Counted from the stretch's first letter, positions 25,871 to 35,513 are shown. The stretch is DNA of 64,000 nt from JBDGYW01 sp964580055 (GCA_964580055.1 CAZOJI010000021.1:1-64000), one strand, 5' to 3'. The notes: generated by a model not told the origin, from the sequence alone. Numbers and translations: made by a program.

Positions 25871-27250
25871 CTAGCCACCGCCCTCAGCCAACCTGTGTTT
25901 CTCGAGCCGATACCTAAACGTGTCACGACTCATGTTCAACAGGGCCGCCGCCTTGGTCTTGTTCCCTCTGGCCTGGGCCAAGGCCTGGACGATCAAGTCC
26001 TTCTCGAGCTCCTCCAGGCCTATCCCTCCCGCCGGAAGCTTCATCCCCGGCGCCAGGCTTGCCGCACCGGTGCCGAGTTGAAGTTCATCTGGCAGATGAG
26101 CCGGGGTTATCTCGTCGTCCTCTTCCAATATCAATGTGCGCTCCATCACGTTTCGCAGCTCTCGCGCATTCCCTGGCCACGCATATCGCTCCAGCATCTT
26201 GAAAGCCGCGTCACTGATGCTCTTCGCGGGACGCCGCATCTCTTTTGTCATTGATTCGAGGAAGAAACTCGCCAGTGGCGCAACGTCTTCAGCGCGCTCG
26301 CGAAGCGGGGGGATCGTTATCGGCACCACATTTATGCGGTAGAAGAGATCTTGCCTGAACGCACTCTCCCGTACTGCAGCTCCGAGATCGCGGTTAGTGG
26401 ACGCAACGATCCGCACGTCCACCTTGATGTCGCGGACTCCCCCCACTCGCTTGAATGTGCGCGTTTCCAGGAAGCGAAGCAGTTTCGCCTGCGACCCCGG
26501 GGTTAAGTCACCGATTTCATCGAGCAGCACAGTCCCGCGATCGGCAAGTTCGAGGAGGCCGATCTTTCGCTGTTTCGCGTCTGTGAAAGCCCCGCGCTCG
26601 TGCCCGAAGAGTTCCGACTCGAGCAGCGTCTCAGGCAGTGCCGTGCAGTTTATTTCGAGAAAAGGGAACTCGGCACGCGGACTTTGCGCGTGTATCGCCC
26701 GTGCTACCACTTCCTTGCCCACCCCGCTCTCACCCCTTACCAGTACCGTACTTCCCTCGCTCACAGCCACCCTGTTAACGAGATCGACAACTCTCTTCAT
26801 CGCTGCCGACCGTCCGACGATCTCAACGCCCGCGACCTGCCAACCTGCCTGTCGCCTCAGTCCGGAGACGGTGCGTTTCAGACTGCGCGCCTCCAGACCC
26901 TTCTCCAGAGTGATCAGGAGATCTTCGAGCTTTGGTGGCTTCTCCAGGAAATGGTATGCACCGAGCTTCACAGCCTCGACAGCGGTCTCGATGTCTCCGT
27001 GTGCCGTGAGTATCACTGCCACCACGTTTGAATCGATGTCCATCAGCTCCTTCAGCAAATCCAGGCCGTTGCCGTCCGGAAGCCTGAGGTCGAGAAGAGC
27101 CGCATCAGGTGGACTGTCTGCAAACGCGCTCCTCGCTGCCGCGGCGTTCTCCGCGAGACTTACGCTATACCCTGCTTCCTCGAGCTGCGCCTGTAGCCAC
27201 ACTCGAATCAGGTCCTCATCGTCGACGACTAGTATCTGGGCAGAGTTCAT
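25871..27250 (-). CDS. NtrC-family sigma-54 response regulator (ZraR-like), GAFTDA variant
   Basis: This 459-residue activator has a receiver (VVDDEDLIRVWL, phospho-Asp in AALLDLRLPDGNG, Lys in FLEKPPK), an AAA+ domain with Walker A GESGVGKEV and Walker B VLLDEIGDL, and a Fis-type HTH at the C-terminus (NKTKAAALLNMSRDTFRYRLEK). The sigma-54 contact loop reads GAFTDA in place of the usual GAFTGA, a variant found in a minority of activators. Its start overlaps the stop of the kinase at 27247 by 4 bases, so they form a cognate pair. The divergent metal genes with a -24/-12 promoter are its likely targets, as ZraR controls zraP (inference). Confidence 0.9.
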   Translation of the reverse strand: MNSAQILVVDDEDLIRVWLQAQLEEAGYSVSLAENAAAARSAFADSPPDAALLDLRLPDGNGLDLLKELMDIDSNVVAVILTAHGDIETAVEAVKLGAYHFLEKPPKLEDLLITLEKGLEARSLKRTVSGLRRQAGWQVAGVEIVGRSAAMKRVVDLVNRVAVSEGSTVLVRGESGVGKEVVARAIHAQSPRAEFPFLEINCTALPETLLESELFGHERGAFTDAKQRKIGLLELADRGTVLLDEIGDLTPGSQAKLLRFLETRTFKRVGGVRDIKVDVRIVASTNRDLGAAVRESAFRQDLFYRINVVPITIPPLRERAEDVAPLASFFLESMTKEMRRPAKSISDAAFKMLERYAWPGNARELRNVMERTLILEEDDEITPAHLPDELQLGTGAASLAPGMKLPAGGIGLEELEKDLIVQALAQARGNKTKAAALLNMSRDTFRYRLEKHRLAEGGG

Positions 27251-28998
27251 GATCTAGGCTCTGTGGACGATGAGGGCAGTGCGACCACAAATGTGGCTCC
27301 ACCGCCGGGTGTTTCCTCGTAACGCAAAGATCCGTTGTGCCGCTTGATCACCTGTTTCGATATCGAAAGCCCTAGCCCGGTGCCATGGCTCTTCGTTGAG
27401 AAGAAGGGGCGGAAGATGTCGGCTCGGGCCGCGGGCGGAATACCGGTGCCGTTGTCTTGAATAGCTATCCACAACTCTGGGTCACGATATTCAATCCGCA
27501 CTGTTATCGCGCCTCCATCAGGCTGTGCATCTATTCCATTCAACATCAGATTCACCAGCACCTGCACGAACAGTTCGGGATCGACGCGCACGGGAGGGAG
27601 ATCGACGTCAGGAGCCACTTTGACTTCAATGCCGCCCGCCGTTGCCTGTGGTGACACCAGGGTTACCGCCCGTTCCACCACCAGGTTGGGGTCAACATCT
27701 ACCTCCCTCAACTCTGGTGGACGTGCGTAGTTGAGTAGCTGCTGGGTCGTTCGCTCGATACGCCGAAGTTGTTGCTGAGCCTCTTGGAGAAGCGGTGCAG
27801 CCTCGTCGTCCGGCGATCTGCTCTTCAGTGCCATGTCCACGGCGCCGAGGACTCCTGTGAGTGGATTCCTTATCTCATGGGCAACACCGCTCGCGAGTTC
27901 GCCAACTGTCGCGAGTTGATGGGCGCGCTCCAACTCGCGGGCGTGCAACTCGTTGATTTTGTTCCTCGAGACTTCGAGGTCACCCGCCATCTGGTTGAAC
28001 GCCTTGACGAGTGAGTTTACCTCGGCAACCCGGTAATCGCGGAGCCGCTCTACCTCTTCACCTCGTCCGAGCCGACGTGCTGCCTCGGCAAGACGGCACA
28101 TCGGCGCTGCCGTGGTACGCGCCGTGACAACAGCAGTCAAAGCGATCACGACTACTAATGTGGCAGCTCCGAAAAGCGCCCAATTGCGCAGCCACGACAA
28201 AGGATACAACACGGACTCGAGTGGCAAAGTGGCAGCAAAGACCCAATCAGTTCCGGGGATCGGAGTTCTAAGCACGAGATAATCGTCCGACCCTACAGGG
28301 AGGCGCGAAACTGTGTGTGTGTCGATCGCAGATTCGAAGATCCGTGAGAAATCATCCGCTGAGTGTTCGTGACCGGCCAGGATAACCCGTCCCAAAGTGT
28401 GCATCACGACAGGTTCGACATCGCCGAGTAGATGAGTCGGCAGCGCGAACAGTCGGCTGAAGTCAGCCGCACGCACGTGCCCCTCCAGCCACACGTCATC
28501 CGTGCCGCGCACGGGTACGGCGAGCAGGTACGCTACAACCAAGTCCCCTTCCCAATGCACAACCACACGCCGCTCTTCCCAGTCGTTTGCAGGTGCCTGA
28601 TCAGGCCAGTGAGGTTCGTCGCCGCGCAGAGCGGTGCTCGCGAAGATATGCCCATCGTTCCGTACCAACCTCAAGCCGTCGAAAACTCCATCTTCGTGCA
28701 AACTCTGGCGTAGGAACTGCGCTAGGTCGTCGGCGCTGCGCTGATAAAGGACCGACGCCGCGGGAAGCTGGCCAATGATCGTGCGAAGAAGCAAGCGCTG
28801 GCGTGTTAGCTCGGTTCCTATGTGCAGAGCCTGCAAAGTACCGAGTTCTGTGAGTGAACGTTCCCCCTGCTCCACGAGCACGTTTCGGCTTAGCACATAC
28901 CCGACGATAATCGAAAGCGAAAGCGGTATGGCGCCGAACGCCATCAGGAGCAAGACGAGCTGAGTGCTTAGACGCAAACGCATCCACGTTGTTGTCAT
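27247..28998 (-). CDS. membrane sensor kinase, ZraS/AtoS-like
   Basis: This 583-residue kinase has an N-terminal helix (about 15-35), a long periplasmic sensor region of Cache type (45-270), a second helix (273-295) and a HAMP domain (297-345). HisKA has the phospho-His in GVAHEIRNPLTGVL, followed by a HATPase (NLMLNGIDAQP, DNGTGIPP, GTGLGLSIS). It is encoded first in the operon, with the sigma-54 response regulator overlapping its stop. Position opposite a periplasmic metal-binding protein gene suggests it senses periplasmic metal or envelope damage. The ligand is inferred, not shown. Confidence 0.9.
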   Translation of the reverse strand: MTTTWMRLRLSTQLVLLLMAFGAIPLSLSIIVGYVLSRNVLVEQGERSLTELGTLQALHIGTELTRQRLLLRTIIGQLPAASVLYQRSADDLAQFLRQSLHEDGVFDGLRLVRNDGHIFASTALRGDEPHWPDQAPANDWEERRVVVHWEGDLVVAYLLAVPVRGTDDVWLEGHVRAADFSRLFALPTHLLGDVEPVVMHTLGRVILAGHEHSADDFSRIFESAIDTHTVSRLPVGSDDYLVLRTPIPGTDWVFAATLPLESVLYPLSWLRNWALFGAATLVVVIALTAVVTARTTAAPMCRLAEAARRLGRGEEVERLRDYRVAEVNSLVKAFNQMAGDLEVSRNKINELHARELERAHQLATVGELASGVAHEIRNPLTGVLGAVDMALKSRSPDDEAAPLLQEAQQQLRRIERTTQQLLNYARPPELREVDVDPNLVVERAVTLVSPQATAGGIEVKVAPDVDLPPVRVDPELFVQVLVNLMLNGIDAQPDGGAITVRIEYRDPELWIAIQDNGTGIPPAARADIFRPFFSTKSHGTGLGLSISKQVIKRHNGSLRYEETPGGGATFVVALPSSSTEPRS

Positions 28999-29193
28999 AC
29001 GATATCGTGAGTCGAAACAATGTCGTCGGTCATGTGCCGTCCAACTGAAGTTGCTCGCAACGGAGGGCGGGACGCAAGTCTGCTGCCAAGTGCGTTACTG
29101 ATCTACCAGACCAAATTCTCGGCACCGTCATGACAGGACCCACAAACTCCCAGAAGCCGAGATCGAAGCCGGTTACTCAATCACAAGGTCGGT

Positions 29194-29207
29194 GGGGCAC
29201 TTGCCCC
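29194..29207. promoter_or_regulatory. inverted repeat GGGGCA-CT-TGCCCC, probable activator site
   Basis: Six-base arms are perfectly complementary with a 2-base centre. The site lies about 100 bp upstream of the -24 element. Partial copies at 29087 and 29249 suggest more than one binding site. The binding protein is inferred to be the adjacent NtrC-type regulator. Confidence 0.5.
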
Positions 29208-29304
29208 GAACGGTGGGTCATGAGCCTCGATGGGAACCGTGCTGCTGAAGTGTCCCCTTATAGGTAAGTGATTGGCAACCAAGAATTTATCTGCAAACAA
29301 GAGA

Positions 29305-29319
29305 TGGCTTTGATATTGC
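29305..29319 (+). promoter_or_regulatory. sigma-54 (-24/-12) promoter
   Basis: TGGC-TTTGATA-TTGC has all the key -24 and -12 bases with exact spacing. Transcription would begin near 29331, about 87 bases before the ATG at 29418. The adjacent kinase/sigma-54 activator pair supports it. Confidence 0.65.
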
Positions 29320-29417
29320 GGCCTGATGCTCAGCGAATGCTCGCCGCGGGGTGCATCGGGAACCTGATGAGCCTGACGCGGCGGATCTCAATACAACGGA
29401 CTAATAGGAGGTTGTCA

Positions 29418-30011
29418 ATGAAAAAGAAGACGACGCTGGTTGGCGTGGCCCTGGCTGCCATGCTGATTGCGGCACCGGGATTGGTCACTGCTCAGCAACA
29501 TCAACATGCCGACAGCACGCAGCAAGGCGGTATGATGCGCGGATCGATGGTCAACATGCACATGCGTGAACTGAATGGAAGCGAGATGATGATGAGGATG
29601 ATGGGAATGTCCGCTGCTGTCATGAGGCTTCAACCCAATCAAGTCCTCAACCAGGCAGACAAACTAGGGCTGACAGAAGATCAAACCTCTAGCATTCAGG
29701 AGATTGCTGCTGCACAGCGCGATGCCTACCAGGTGCACATGAACTCGATGTCAGATCACGGTGGCGAATTGAACAAGTTGCTCGGCGACGAGAGCGTCGG
29801 CAACGCAGAGATCCGCGAGTGGGTTGACGGGGCTGTGGAAGACTACCGCGACATGCACGTGCGTATGATCGAGGACGCTTTGAACGTTCGGGAGATCTTG
29901 TCGCAGCGGCAGCTCGAGTCTGCACTTACCCTCCCGTTCAGTGCCACGATGATGATGCATGGTGGTGACCGGATGCCCCACCACGGTGCTCGTGAGTCCG
30001 GAAAGTCGTAA
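29418..30011 (+). CDS. Spy/ZraP-like periplasmic metal-response protein, Met/His-rich
   Basis: The ATG at 29418 follows AGGAGG at good spacing; an upstream in-frame codon at 29268 would bury the signal peptide. The 197-residue product begins with a classic signal peptide (KKKTTLVGVALAAML ... VTAQ). The mature protein is rich in Met and His (MHMRELNGSEMMMRMMGMS) and carries the LTEDQ motif of the Spy/CpxP LTxxQ family, followed by a long amphipathic helix. Such proteins act as periplasmic metal-binding chaperones. Gene order opposite a kinase/sigma-54 activator pair matches zraP-zraSR. The Cu-type ATPase starts 10 bases later. Confidence 0.75.
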   Translation: MKKKTTLVGVALAAMLIAAPGLVTAQQHQHADSTQQGGMMRGSMVNMHMRELNGSEMMMRMMGMSAAVMRLQPNQVLNQADKLGLTEDQTSSIQEIAAAQRDAYQVHMNSMSDHGGELNKLLGDESVGNAEIREWVDGAVEDYRDMHVRMIEDALNVREILSQRQLESALTLPFSATMMMHGGDRMPHHGARESGKS

Positions 30012-30021
30012 ACGGAAGACG

Positions 30022-32251
30022 ATGTCTTATCGCAGAGTAGAAGGTCAGGACGATCCCGCGATGGGAATGGACGGTAACCGGACCGATCCTGTATGCGGCA
30101 TGGCTCTCGAGCCCNNNNNNNNNNNNNNNNNNNNNNNNNNNNNNNNNNNNNNNNNNNNNNNNNNNNNNNNNNNNNNNNNNNNNNNNNNNNNNNNNNNNNN
30201 NNNNNNNNNNNNNNCCCCGGATGGTGAACGTGGAGGACGGAGCCAATCCCGAACTTGCGAACATGACGCGGCGGTTCTGGGTCAGTGCCGGGTTTACCAT
30301 ACCGGTGTTGTTTCTTGCGATGGGTGACATCCTGCCCGGCGGGAATCCGCTCGCAAACTGGTTTTCCGTAGAACAAATGTCGTGGGCCGAACTGGTGCTG
30401 GCTAGTCCCGTGATACTCTGGGGCGCGTACCCGTTTTTCGTGCGCGGTTGGAGATCTGTCCTGACCCGCAACTTCAACATGTTCACGCTGATCGGCCTCG
30501 GCGTTGCAGTCTCCTATATCTATAGCCTGGTTGCGACACTCTGGCCTGGCATCTTTCCGGAGTCGTTTCGCAATGACGCCGGGGAAGTTGGTGTGTACTT
30601 CGAGGCGGCAGCCGTGATCGTGACGCTGGTGCTGTTGGGACAGATGCTCGAGCAGAGGGCGCGCAGCCGCACGGGCGCTGCCATCAAGGCATTGCTCGGG
30701 TTGGCGCCCAAGACTGCCAGACGGATCGAGCAGGATGGCACAGAGCGGGACGTACCACTCGAGCAGGTCGAGCCAAGAGACCGCCTGCGGGTGCGACCCG
30801 GTGAAAAGGTGCCGGTCGATGGCAAAGTACTCGACGGTGTCAGCTCCGTGGACGAGTCGATGATTACGGGCGAACCGATCCCCATCGAAAAGGTAGCCGG
30901 CGACCGCGTGGTAGGAGCGACGGTTAACGGTACAGGCTCGCTCGTGATGCAAGCCGAGCGCGTCGGGGGTGAAACGCTGCTCGCCCAGATCGTCCGCATG
31001 GTTGCGGAGGCACAGAGGAGCCGGGCTCCGATCCAAAAAATGGCAGACCTCGCGGCGTCGTATTTCGTGCCTGCGGTGATCGCCATAGCTGTCTTGACGT
31101 TTGTAGTTTGGGCCGCATTTGGGCCGCAGCCCGCCATGGCTTATGCCCTAATCAATGCGGTTGCTGTTCTGATAATCGCTTGCCCATGTGCGCTAGGGTT
31201 GGCCACGCCAATGTCCATCATGGTGGCTGCCGGCAAGGGGGCAGGGTTGGGAATGCTGTTCAAGAATGCCGAAGCGATAGAGGTGTTGCGAAAGGTGGAT
31301 GTGCTCGTCGTCGACAAGACGGGCACGCTTACACTGGGCAAGCCAAAGCTGGTGTCCGTAGTGGCGCTAAACGGACAGAGCGACAAAGAACTCGTACGTG
31401 TCGCCGCAAGCCTCGAGCGCGGCAGCGAACACCCGCTTGCAGCGGCAATAGTAGAGGGAGCTGCAGAAAGAAGAATTCCTCTGGTGGACGTTGCTTCTTT
31501 TCAGTCCGTGACCGGTAAGGGGGTGAAGGGCAACGTTGGTGGCCGGACCGTGGCTCTAGGGAACGCTTCCCTGATGGAGCAGCTCGGTGTGTCCGTTGAT
31601 ATGGCCGAGCAGCGTGCGGAGGCGCTGCGGGCGGTGGGTCAGACCGCAATGTTCGTCGCTATCGATGATCAGGTCGCCGGCATCGTGGCGGTTGCCGACC
31701 CGATCAAGGACACGACACCACAGGCGATCGAGCGTCTTCACGACGAAGGAGTAGCTGTCACAATGCTGACGGGCGACAGCGGTACAACTGCCAATGCGGT
31801 GGCAAGGCGACTGGGTATTGACCACGTCGTTGCTGAGGTGCTGCCAGATCAAAAGTCCGATGTCGTGAAACGGCTCCAGGCTGACGGTCATGTTGTCGCG
31901 ATGGCAGGCGACGGCATCAACGACGCTCCGGCGCTGGCGCAAGCCCATGTTGGCATCGCCATGGGCACCGGCACCGACGTTGCCATGGAAAGTGCTGGCG
32001 TCACGCTTGTAAAGGGTAATCTCCGCGGAATCGTGCGGGCCAGGCGACTGAGCCACGCGACGATGAGAAATATTCGTCAGAATCTCTTCTTCGCGTTTGT
32101 CTACAACAGCCTGGGCGTGCCCGTTGCGGCGGGTGTGCTGTATCCGTTTTTCGGCATTCTGCTGAGCCCGATGATCGCCGCTGCGGCGATGAGTTTCAGT
32201 TCGGTGTCGGTTATCGGAAACGCCCTGCGATTGCGGCGAGCCCGGTTATGA
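30022..32251 (+). CDS. heavy-metal P1B-type ATPase (copper type), interrupted by 100-N gap
   Basis: The N-terminal part (from ATG 30022) reads to DPVCGMALEP, a YHS/CPM-type Cys motif. After the N run at 30115-30214 the frame resumes as PRMVNVEDGANPEL. The rest is a full ATPase core: six or more helices, TGEP loop, transmembrane CPC in ACPCALGLATP, phosphorylation site DKTGTLT, SEHPLAAAIV (HP motif), GDGINDAPAL. The CPC plus YHS-like start points to Cu(+) export, as CopA/CopB. The gap lies in the N-terminal metal-binding region, and its true length is unknown, so the frame across it cannot be checked. It is part of the metal operon begun at 29418. Confidence 0.85.
30115..30214. other. 100-N scaffold gap inside the ATPase gene
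   Basis: Exactly 100 N stand between codons for CGMALEP and PRMVNVED. Related ATPases usually have a YHS-like unit and then a second CP-x-CGM unit here, so repeated coding sequence may have broken the assembly. The number is a placeholder. Confidence 0.8.
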
Positions 32252-32471
32252 GGAGTGATAGGGCAAGAGAGAGCAGCATAGCTGTCTTCCGAGTATGTCG
32301 CATGCGGCGCTGGTGAGCCACCTTATAAAATGGCTCATTTGAGGCCGGATACCGACAGTCGATTCGATGCGTATGTTTTTTATGTTGACCGTGAAGTGCG
32401 GTCTCATTGAGATCTCCTACTTGAGATGAAGTTCGGCCTCGTGAATGGAAGCTGGAACGCCAGGGGTGTGC

Positions 32472-32689
32472 ATGCATTGGTACGATAACTGGCATGTGGG
32501 TGGAATGTGGTTTTGGTGGATCCTGATCGTTGTCGTCGTCGCTGCATTGATTTGGTTTGTTTTGGCCTCTGCAAATCGAGGCCCCAGACTTGACGCGGAG
32601 TCACCGGAGCAGGTGTTGAAACGTAGATATGCCAAGGAGAGATCGATCAAGAGACTTATGAGCGGATGTTGAACGATCTGAAGCAGTGA
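32472..32689 (+). pseudogene. small membrane protein with SHOCT domain, single-base frameshift
   Basis: From the ATG at 32472 (AGGGG upstream) the frame encodes one membrane helix (WFWWILIVVVVAALIWFVLA) and then ESPEQVLKRRYAK, the start of a SHOCT domain. The frame then diverges and stops at 32672. Adding one G near 32638 restores GEIDQETYERMLNDLKQ and a stop at 32689, the standard SHOCT ending. So this is either a recent frameshift or a sequencing error. SHOCT mini-proteins are common in copper-resistance operons. Confidence 0.7.
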
Positions 32690-32938
32690 CTTCCAGATGA
32701 ACTACTATTGACGCCTCGGCGTGCGCCCTTCGGTGGCGGGATTGGAGGGCCGCGTCTTCCAACGCCGGGGCATTTACCCCAACGGCCATGTCTAATCCCC
32801 TATAGTGAACTGTCAAGCTGATTCGACTTGAACTGTAACTCTCTAGATGACAATGAGTTAGCAACAAGAACTGGTGTGGTCCAAAGCCTGCAACTCGCTG
32901 TGCAGGCTGTTTTTGAACCTTCATTGGAGCAATACAAC

Positions 32939-34204
32939 ATGAAGAGAGTGTTTCTGGTGTGTCTGGCGATTGCGGGCCTGTGCATACCCAACGCGGTTTC
33001 GGGTCAGGGCTCGGGGGACACACTCTATCTCAATACGGCTTTGGAACTCGCCCGCGAGGCCAACCCGATGCTTCAGGCGACACGCCTCCGGGCTGGCGCG
33101 GCTCTAGAGCGGGTCCCGCAGGCAGGGGCCTGGTCTGATCCGATGCTCTCGCTCGGCCTGATGAACCGTGTTGCTGGCACCTTTGGTGCGAGCGTCCCGA
33201 TGTCGCAGAACACGATTCAGCTAACGCAGCGTTTTCCCTGGCCGGGCAAGCTCGGGTTCAATCAGGAACGAGCGCGCAGCCTAGCTGATGCTGCAAGACT
33301 CGATTCTGAAGAGTCGGAAGTTGCGTTGCTTGCGCGGGTGCAAACCATCTACTACCGCCTGGCGTTCATCGACCGGTCCATAGAGATCATGGAGGAGACC
33401 CGGGACCTTCTCCGGAACCTCCACGACGTGTCGTCGGGCATGTACGCGGTAGGAAGTGCACAGCAACAGGACGTGCTGCGGGCTCAGGTATCGGTTGCTC
33501 AGATGACTGAAGACATAACGGTCATGGAGCAGAACAGAGTCGCAATGGCGTCTCGCTTGAATGCTCTTTTGGGACGGGACGCTACTGTAGCGATTGGCGC
33601 GTTGGAGCTTCCTCCGGTCAGTGATCCACTTCCTTCCGCAGAGACACTCTTCGCTGCCGCGACGGAACGAAGGCCCGCTCTCCTGGCTGCCGCGAAGCGT
33701 ACGCAAGCGGCGGACGCCGGGTACCGAGCTGCACGCCGGACAATGTATCCGGACTTGACCGTAACACTTGGCTACGGACAGCGGCCCGACTTCGAGGATC
33801 TCGCCACAGTGATGGTGGGTTTCAGTCTGCCGGTGTTCGCAGGCTCTCGACAGTTGCCGCTCAGACGTGAGATGCAGGCGAGAACTGCCGTGGCCGAGGC
33901 GAGGGCTTTGGATCTCCAGAACGAAACGTTCGCTCGACTTGCGGAGTTACGAGCCGCAGCGGAACGGGCCAGGAAGCTCTCCAGCCTCTACGCCACCGCG
34001 GTGATACCTCAATCCGAGGCTGCCGTGGAGGCGGCCCTCTCGGCGTATCGCGTCGGCTCCGTGGATTTCCAGGCCCTCGTTGAAAATCAATTGACCGTCA
34101 ACCGCTATGCAATTCAGCAGGTTCAGCTCTTCGCCGACTATCACACGGCTGTGGCCGAGATAAGAGCCCTTATCGGGAACGACTTGGAGGAAGAAGATGA
34201 ATAG
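32939..34204 (+). CDS. TolC/CusC-type outer-membrane efflux protein
   Basis: The start at ATG 32939 follows TTGGAG and opens directly into a signal peptide (KRVFLVCLAIAGLCIPNAVSG). An upstream in-frame TTG at 32828 is rejected. The 421-residue mature protein shows the two repeated halves of outer-membrane efflux proteins (ALELAREANPMLQATRL ... ; RPALLAAAKRTQAADAGYRAARR) with long coiled-coil helices and amphipathic strands (MYPDLTVTLGYG). It would form the outer-membrane duct of the tripartite exporter encoded next. The membrane-fusion gene overlaps its end by 8 bases. Confidence 0.87.
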   Translation: MKRVFLVCLAIAGLCIPNAVSGQGSGDTLYLNTALELAREANPMLQATRLRAGAALERVPQAGAWSDPMLSLGLMNRVAGTFGASVPMSQNTIQLTQRFPWPGKLGFNQERARSLADAARLDSEESEVALLARVQTIYYRLAFIDRSIEIMEETRDLLRNLHDVSSGMYAVGSAQQQDVLRAQVSVAQMTEDITVMEQNRVAMASRLNALLGRDATVAIGALELPPVSDPLPSAETLFAAATERRPALLAAAKRTQAADAGYRAARRTMYPDLTVTLGYGQRPDFEDLATVMVGFSLPVFAGSRQLPLRREMQARTAVAEARALDLQNETFARLAELRAAAERARKLSSLYATAVIPQSEAAVEAALSAYRVGSVDFQALVENQLTVNRYAIQQVQLFADYHTAVAEIRALIGNDLEEEDE

Positions 34205-35513
34205 GCTCGCTATGCCTTTAGCTGCCGCGGCCATTCTCATGGCTGCCTGTGGTGGGGAGCAAGACGACGGCGCCGCGACGAAAAATATGGGCGCCGATGA
34301 GCACGCTTCGCCCCCTGCCGGCGAACACGCTGCCGAACCGGCGGACGCTGCACAGGAAGCAGAGTCGCCGATGGAGGGGATGACTGCCGAGGAGCATGCG
34401 ATGCATATGGGTGGCGGGGGCGGAGCCACCGACAGCACTGGGGCAGCGATCAGAAACCCGGTTCATCTGAGCCCCGATCAGAGGAACTCGTTGGGAATCG
34501 TGTATACGAGTGTTGGCCGTACGACATTGAGCCGCTCCATCCGTACCGTTGGCCACATCGATGCTGCGGAGCACAACATCGCAGAAGTGACTCCGAAAAT
34601 CGACGGTTTCGTCGAAGAGTTGTTCGTAGCTACAACCGGAGAGTCGGTTCGTGCGGGTCAACCGCTTCTCAGGCTCTACAGCCCCCAACTCGTCGCCACA
34701 CAAGAAGAACTGCTTACTGCTCGCAGGCTTGTGGACCGCGTCGATTCAACTGCCGGAGATGCTTGGGAAAACGCGAGAGCCATGTTGGAAGCGGCGCGGC
34801 GAAGGTTGGGCTATTGGGACATCACCGCCCAACAGATCGATGAAATCGAAGCCACAGGCACGGCCACGAAGACAATGACGCTCGTGGCACCAAGGTCGGG
34901 AATCGTACTCGAGAAGTCCGTTCTCGCAGGCCAACGGATAAGAGCCGGCACGGTGCTGTACCGAATTGCTGACCTGAACGAGGTCTGGATCGAGGGTGAA
35001 TTGTTCGAGCAGGACCTCCAACACGTCCATGTTGGGGCCATGGCGCACATCGATGTGTCGGCCTATCCCGGTTCGCATGTAATGGGTCGCGTCAGCTTCG
35101 TTTATCCCACCGTTGACCCGGATACGCGCACCAACAGGGTGAGGGTGTCGGTGGCAAATCGTGATCTGCGGCTCAAGCCGGGCATGTTTGCCACGATTCA
35201 CTTCGACGCGGTGGTCGGAGAGGACATCATCGCGGTGCCAACCGAGGCGGTTCTCGTTACAGGAGAACGCAACCTGGTGTTCGTCCGGCAGGAGGACGGG
35301 ATGCTGTATTCCCGTGAGATCACTCTCGGGGCGAGAGCAGGGGACGGTGTACATGTGATCGACGGCTTGCACGAGGGGGAAGTGATCGTGGCCTCTGCGA
35401 ATTTCCTGGTTGACGCTGAGTCACGCCTGGCGAGCGCCGGGGCCATGGCGGGTATGGATCACGGTGATCAGGGTGAAGAAGAACAGCCTGCAACGGAGCA
35501 CCAACATGATTAG
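34197..35513 (+). CDS. cusB: CusB-type RND membrane-fusion lipoprotein
   Basis: This 438-residue adaptor begins with a lipoprotein signal (AAAAILMAACGG). A His/Met-rich segment follows (EHASPPAGEHAAEP ... EEHAMHMGGGG), then the fusion-protein core: lipoyl-like half motifs (EVTPKIDGFVEELFV; LVAPRSGIVLEKSVLAGQRI), an alpha hairpin between them, and beta-barrel/membrane-proximal domains (GMFATIHFDAVVGEDIIAVP). A C-terminal His tail (EHQHD) is also present. It links the CusA pump to the TolC-like duct and may bind metal itself. The pump gene starts inside its last codons. Confidence 0.88.
   Translation: MNRLAMPLAAAAILMAACGGEQDDGAATKNMGADEHASPPAGEHAAEPADAAQEAESPMEGMTAEEHAMHMGGGGGATDSTGAAIRNPVHLSPDQRNSLGIVYTSVGRTTLSRSIRTVGHIDAAEHNIAEVTPKIDGFVEELFVATTGESVRAGQPLLRLYSPQLVATQEELLTARRLVDRVDSTAGDAWENARAMLEAARRRLGYWDITAQQIDEIEATGTATKTMTLVAPRSGIVLEKSVLAGQRIRAGTVLYRIADLNEVWIEGELFEQDLQHVHVGAMAHIDVSAYPGSHVMGRVSFVYPTVDPDTRTNRVRVSVANRDLRLKPGMFATIHFDAVVGEDIIAVPTEAVLVTGERNLVFVRQEDGMLYSREITLGARAGDGVHVIDGLHEGEVIVASANFLVDAESRLASAGAMAGMDHGDQGEEEQPATEHQHD

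Larger units (their letters stand above)
28999..29417. promoter_or_regulatory. divergent sigma-54 control region of the metal-resistance genes
   Basis: The 419 bases between the kinase and the Spy-like gene contain no supported gene. They hold the perfect-arm repeat GGGGCA-CT-TGCCCC (29194-29207), related CAAGTGC (29087-29093) and AAGTGTCCCC (29249-29258) segments, and a -24/-12 promoter at 29305-29319. Sites 50-220 bp upstream of a sigma-54 promoter fit binding by the adjacent ZraR-like activator. Confidence 0.6.

Noticed and set aside
26397..27257. 286-residue Ser/Arg-rich frame opposite the NtrC-type regulator
   Set aside because: Antisense shadow of a strongly coding gene with high G+C third positions.
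29843..31036. 397-residue minus-strand frame crossing the N gap
   Set aside because: It is open only because N runs carry no stops, and it is antisense to the Spy-like and ATPase genes.
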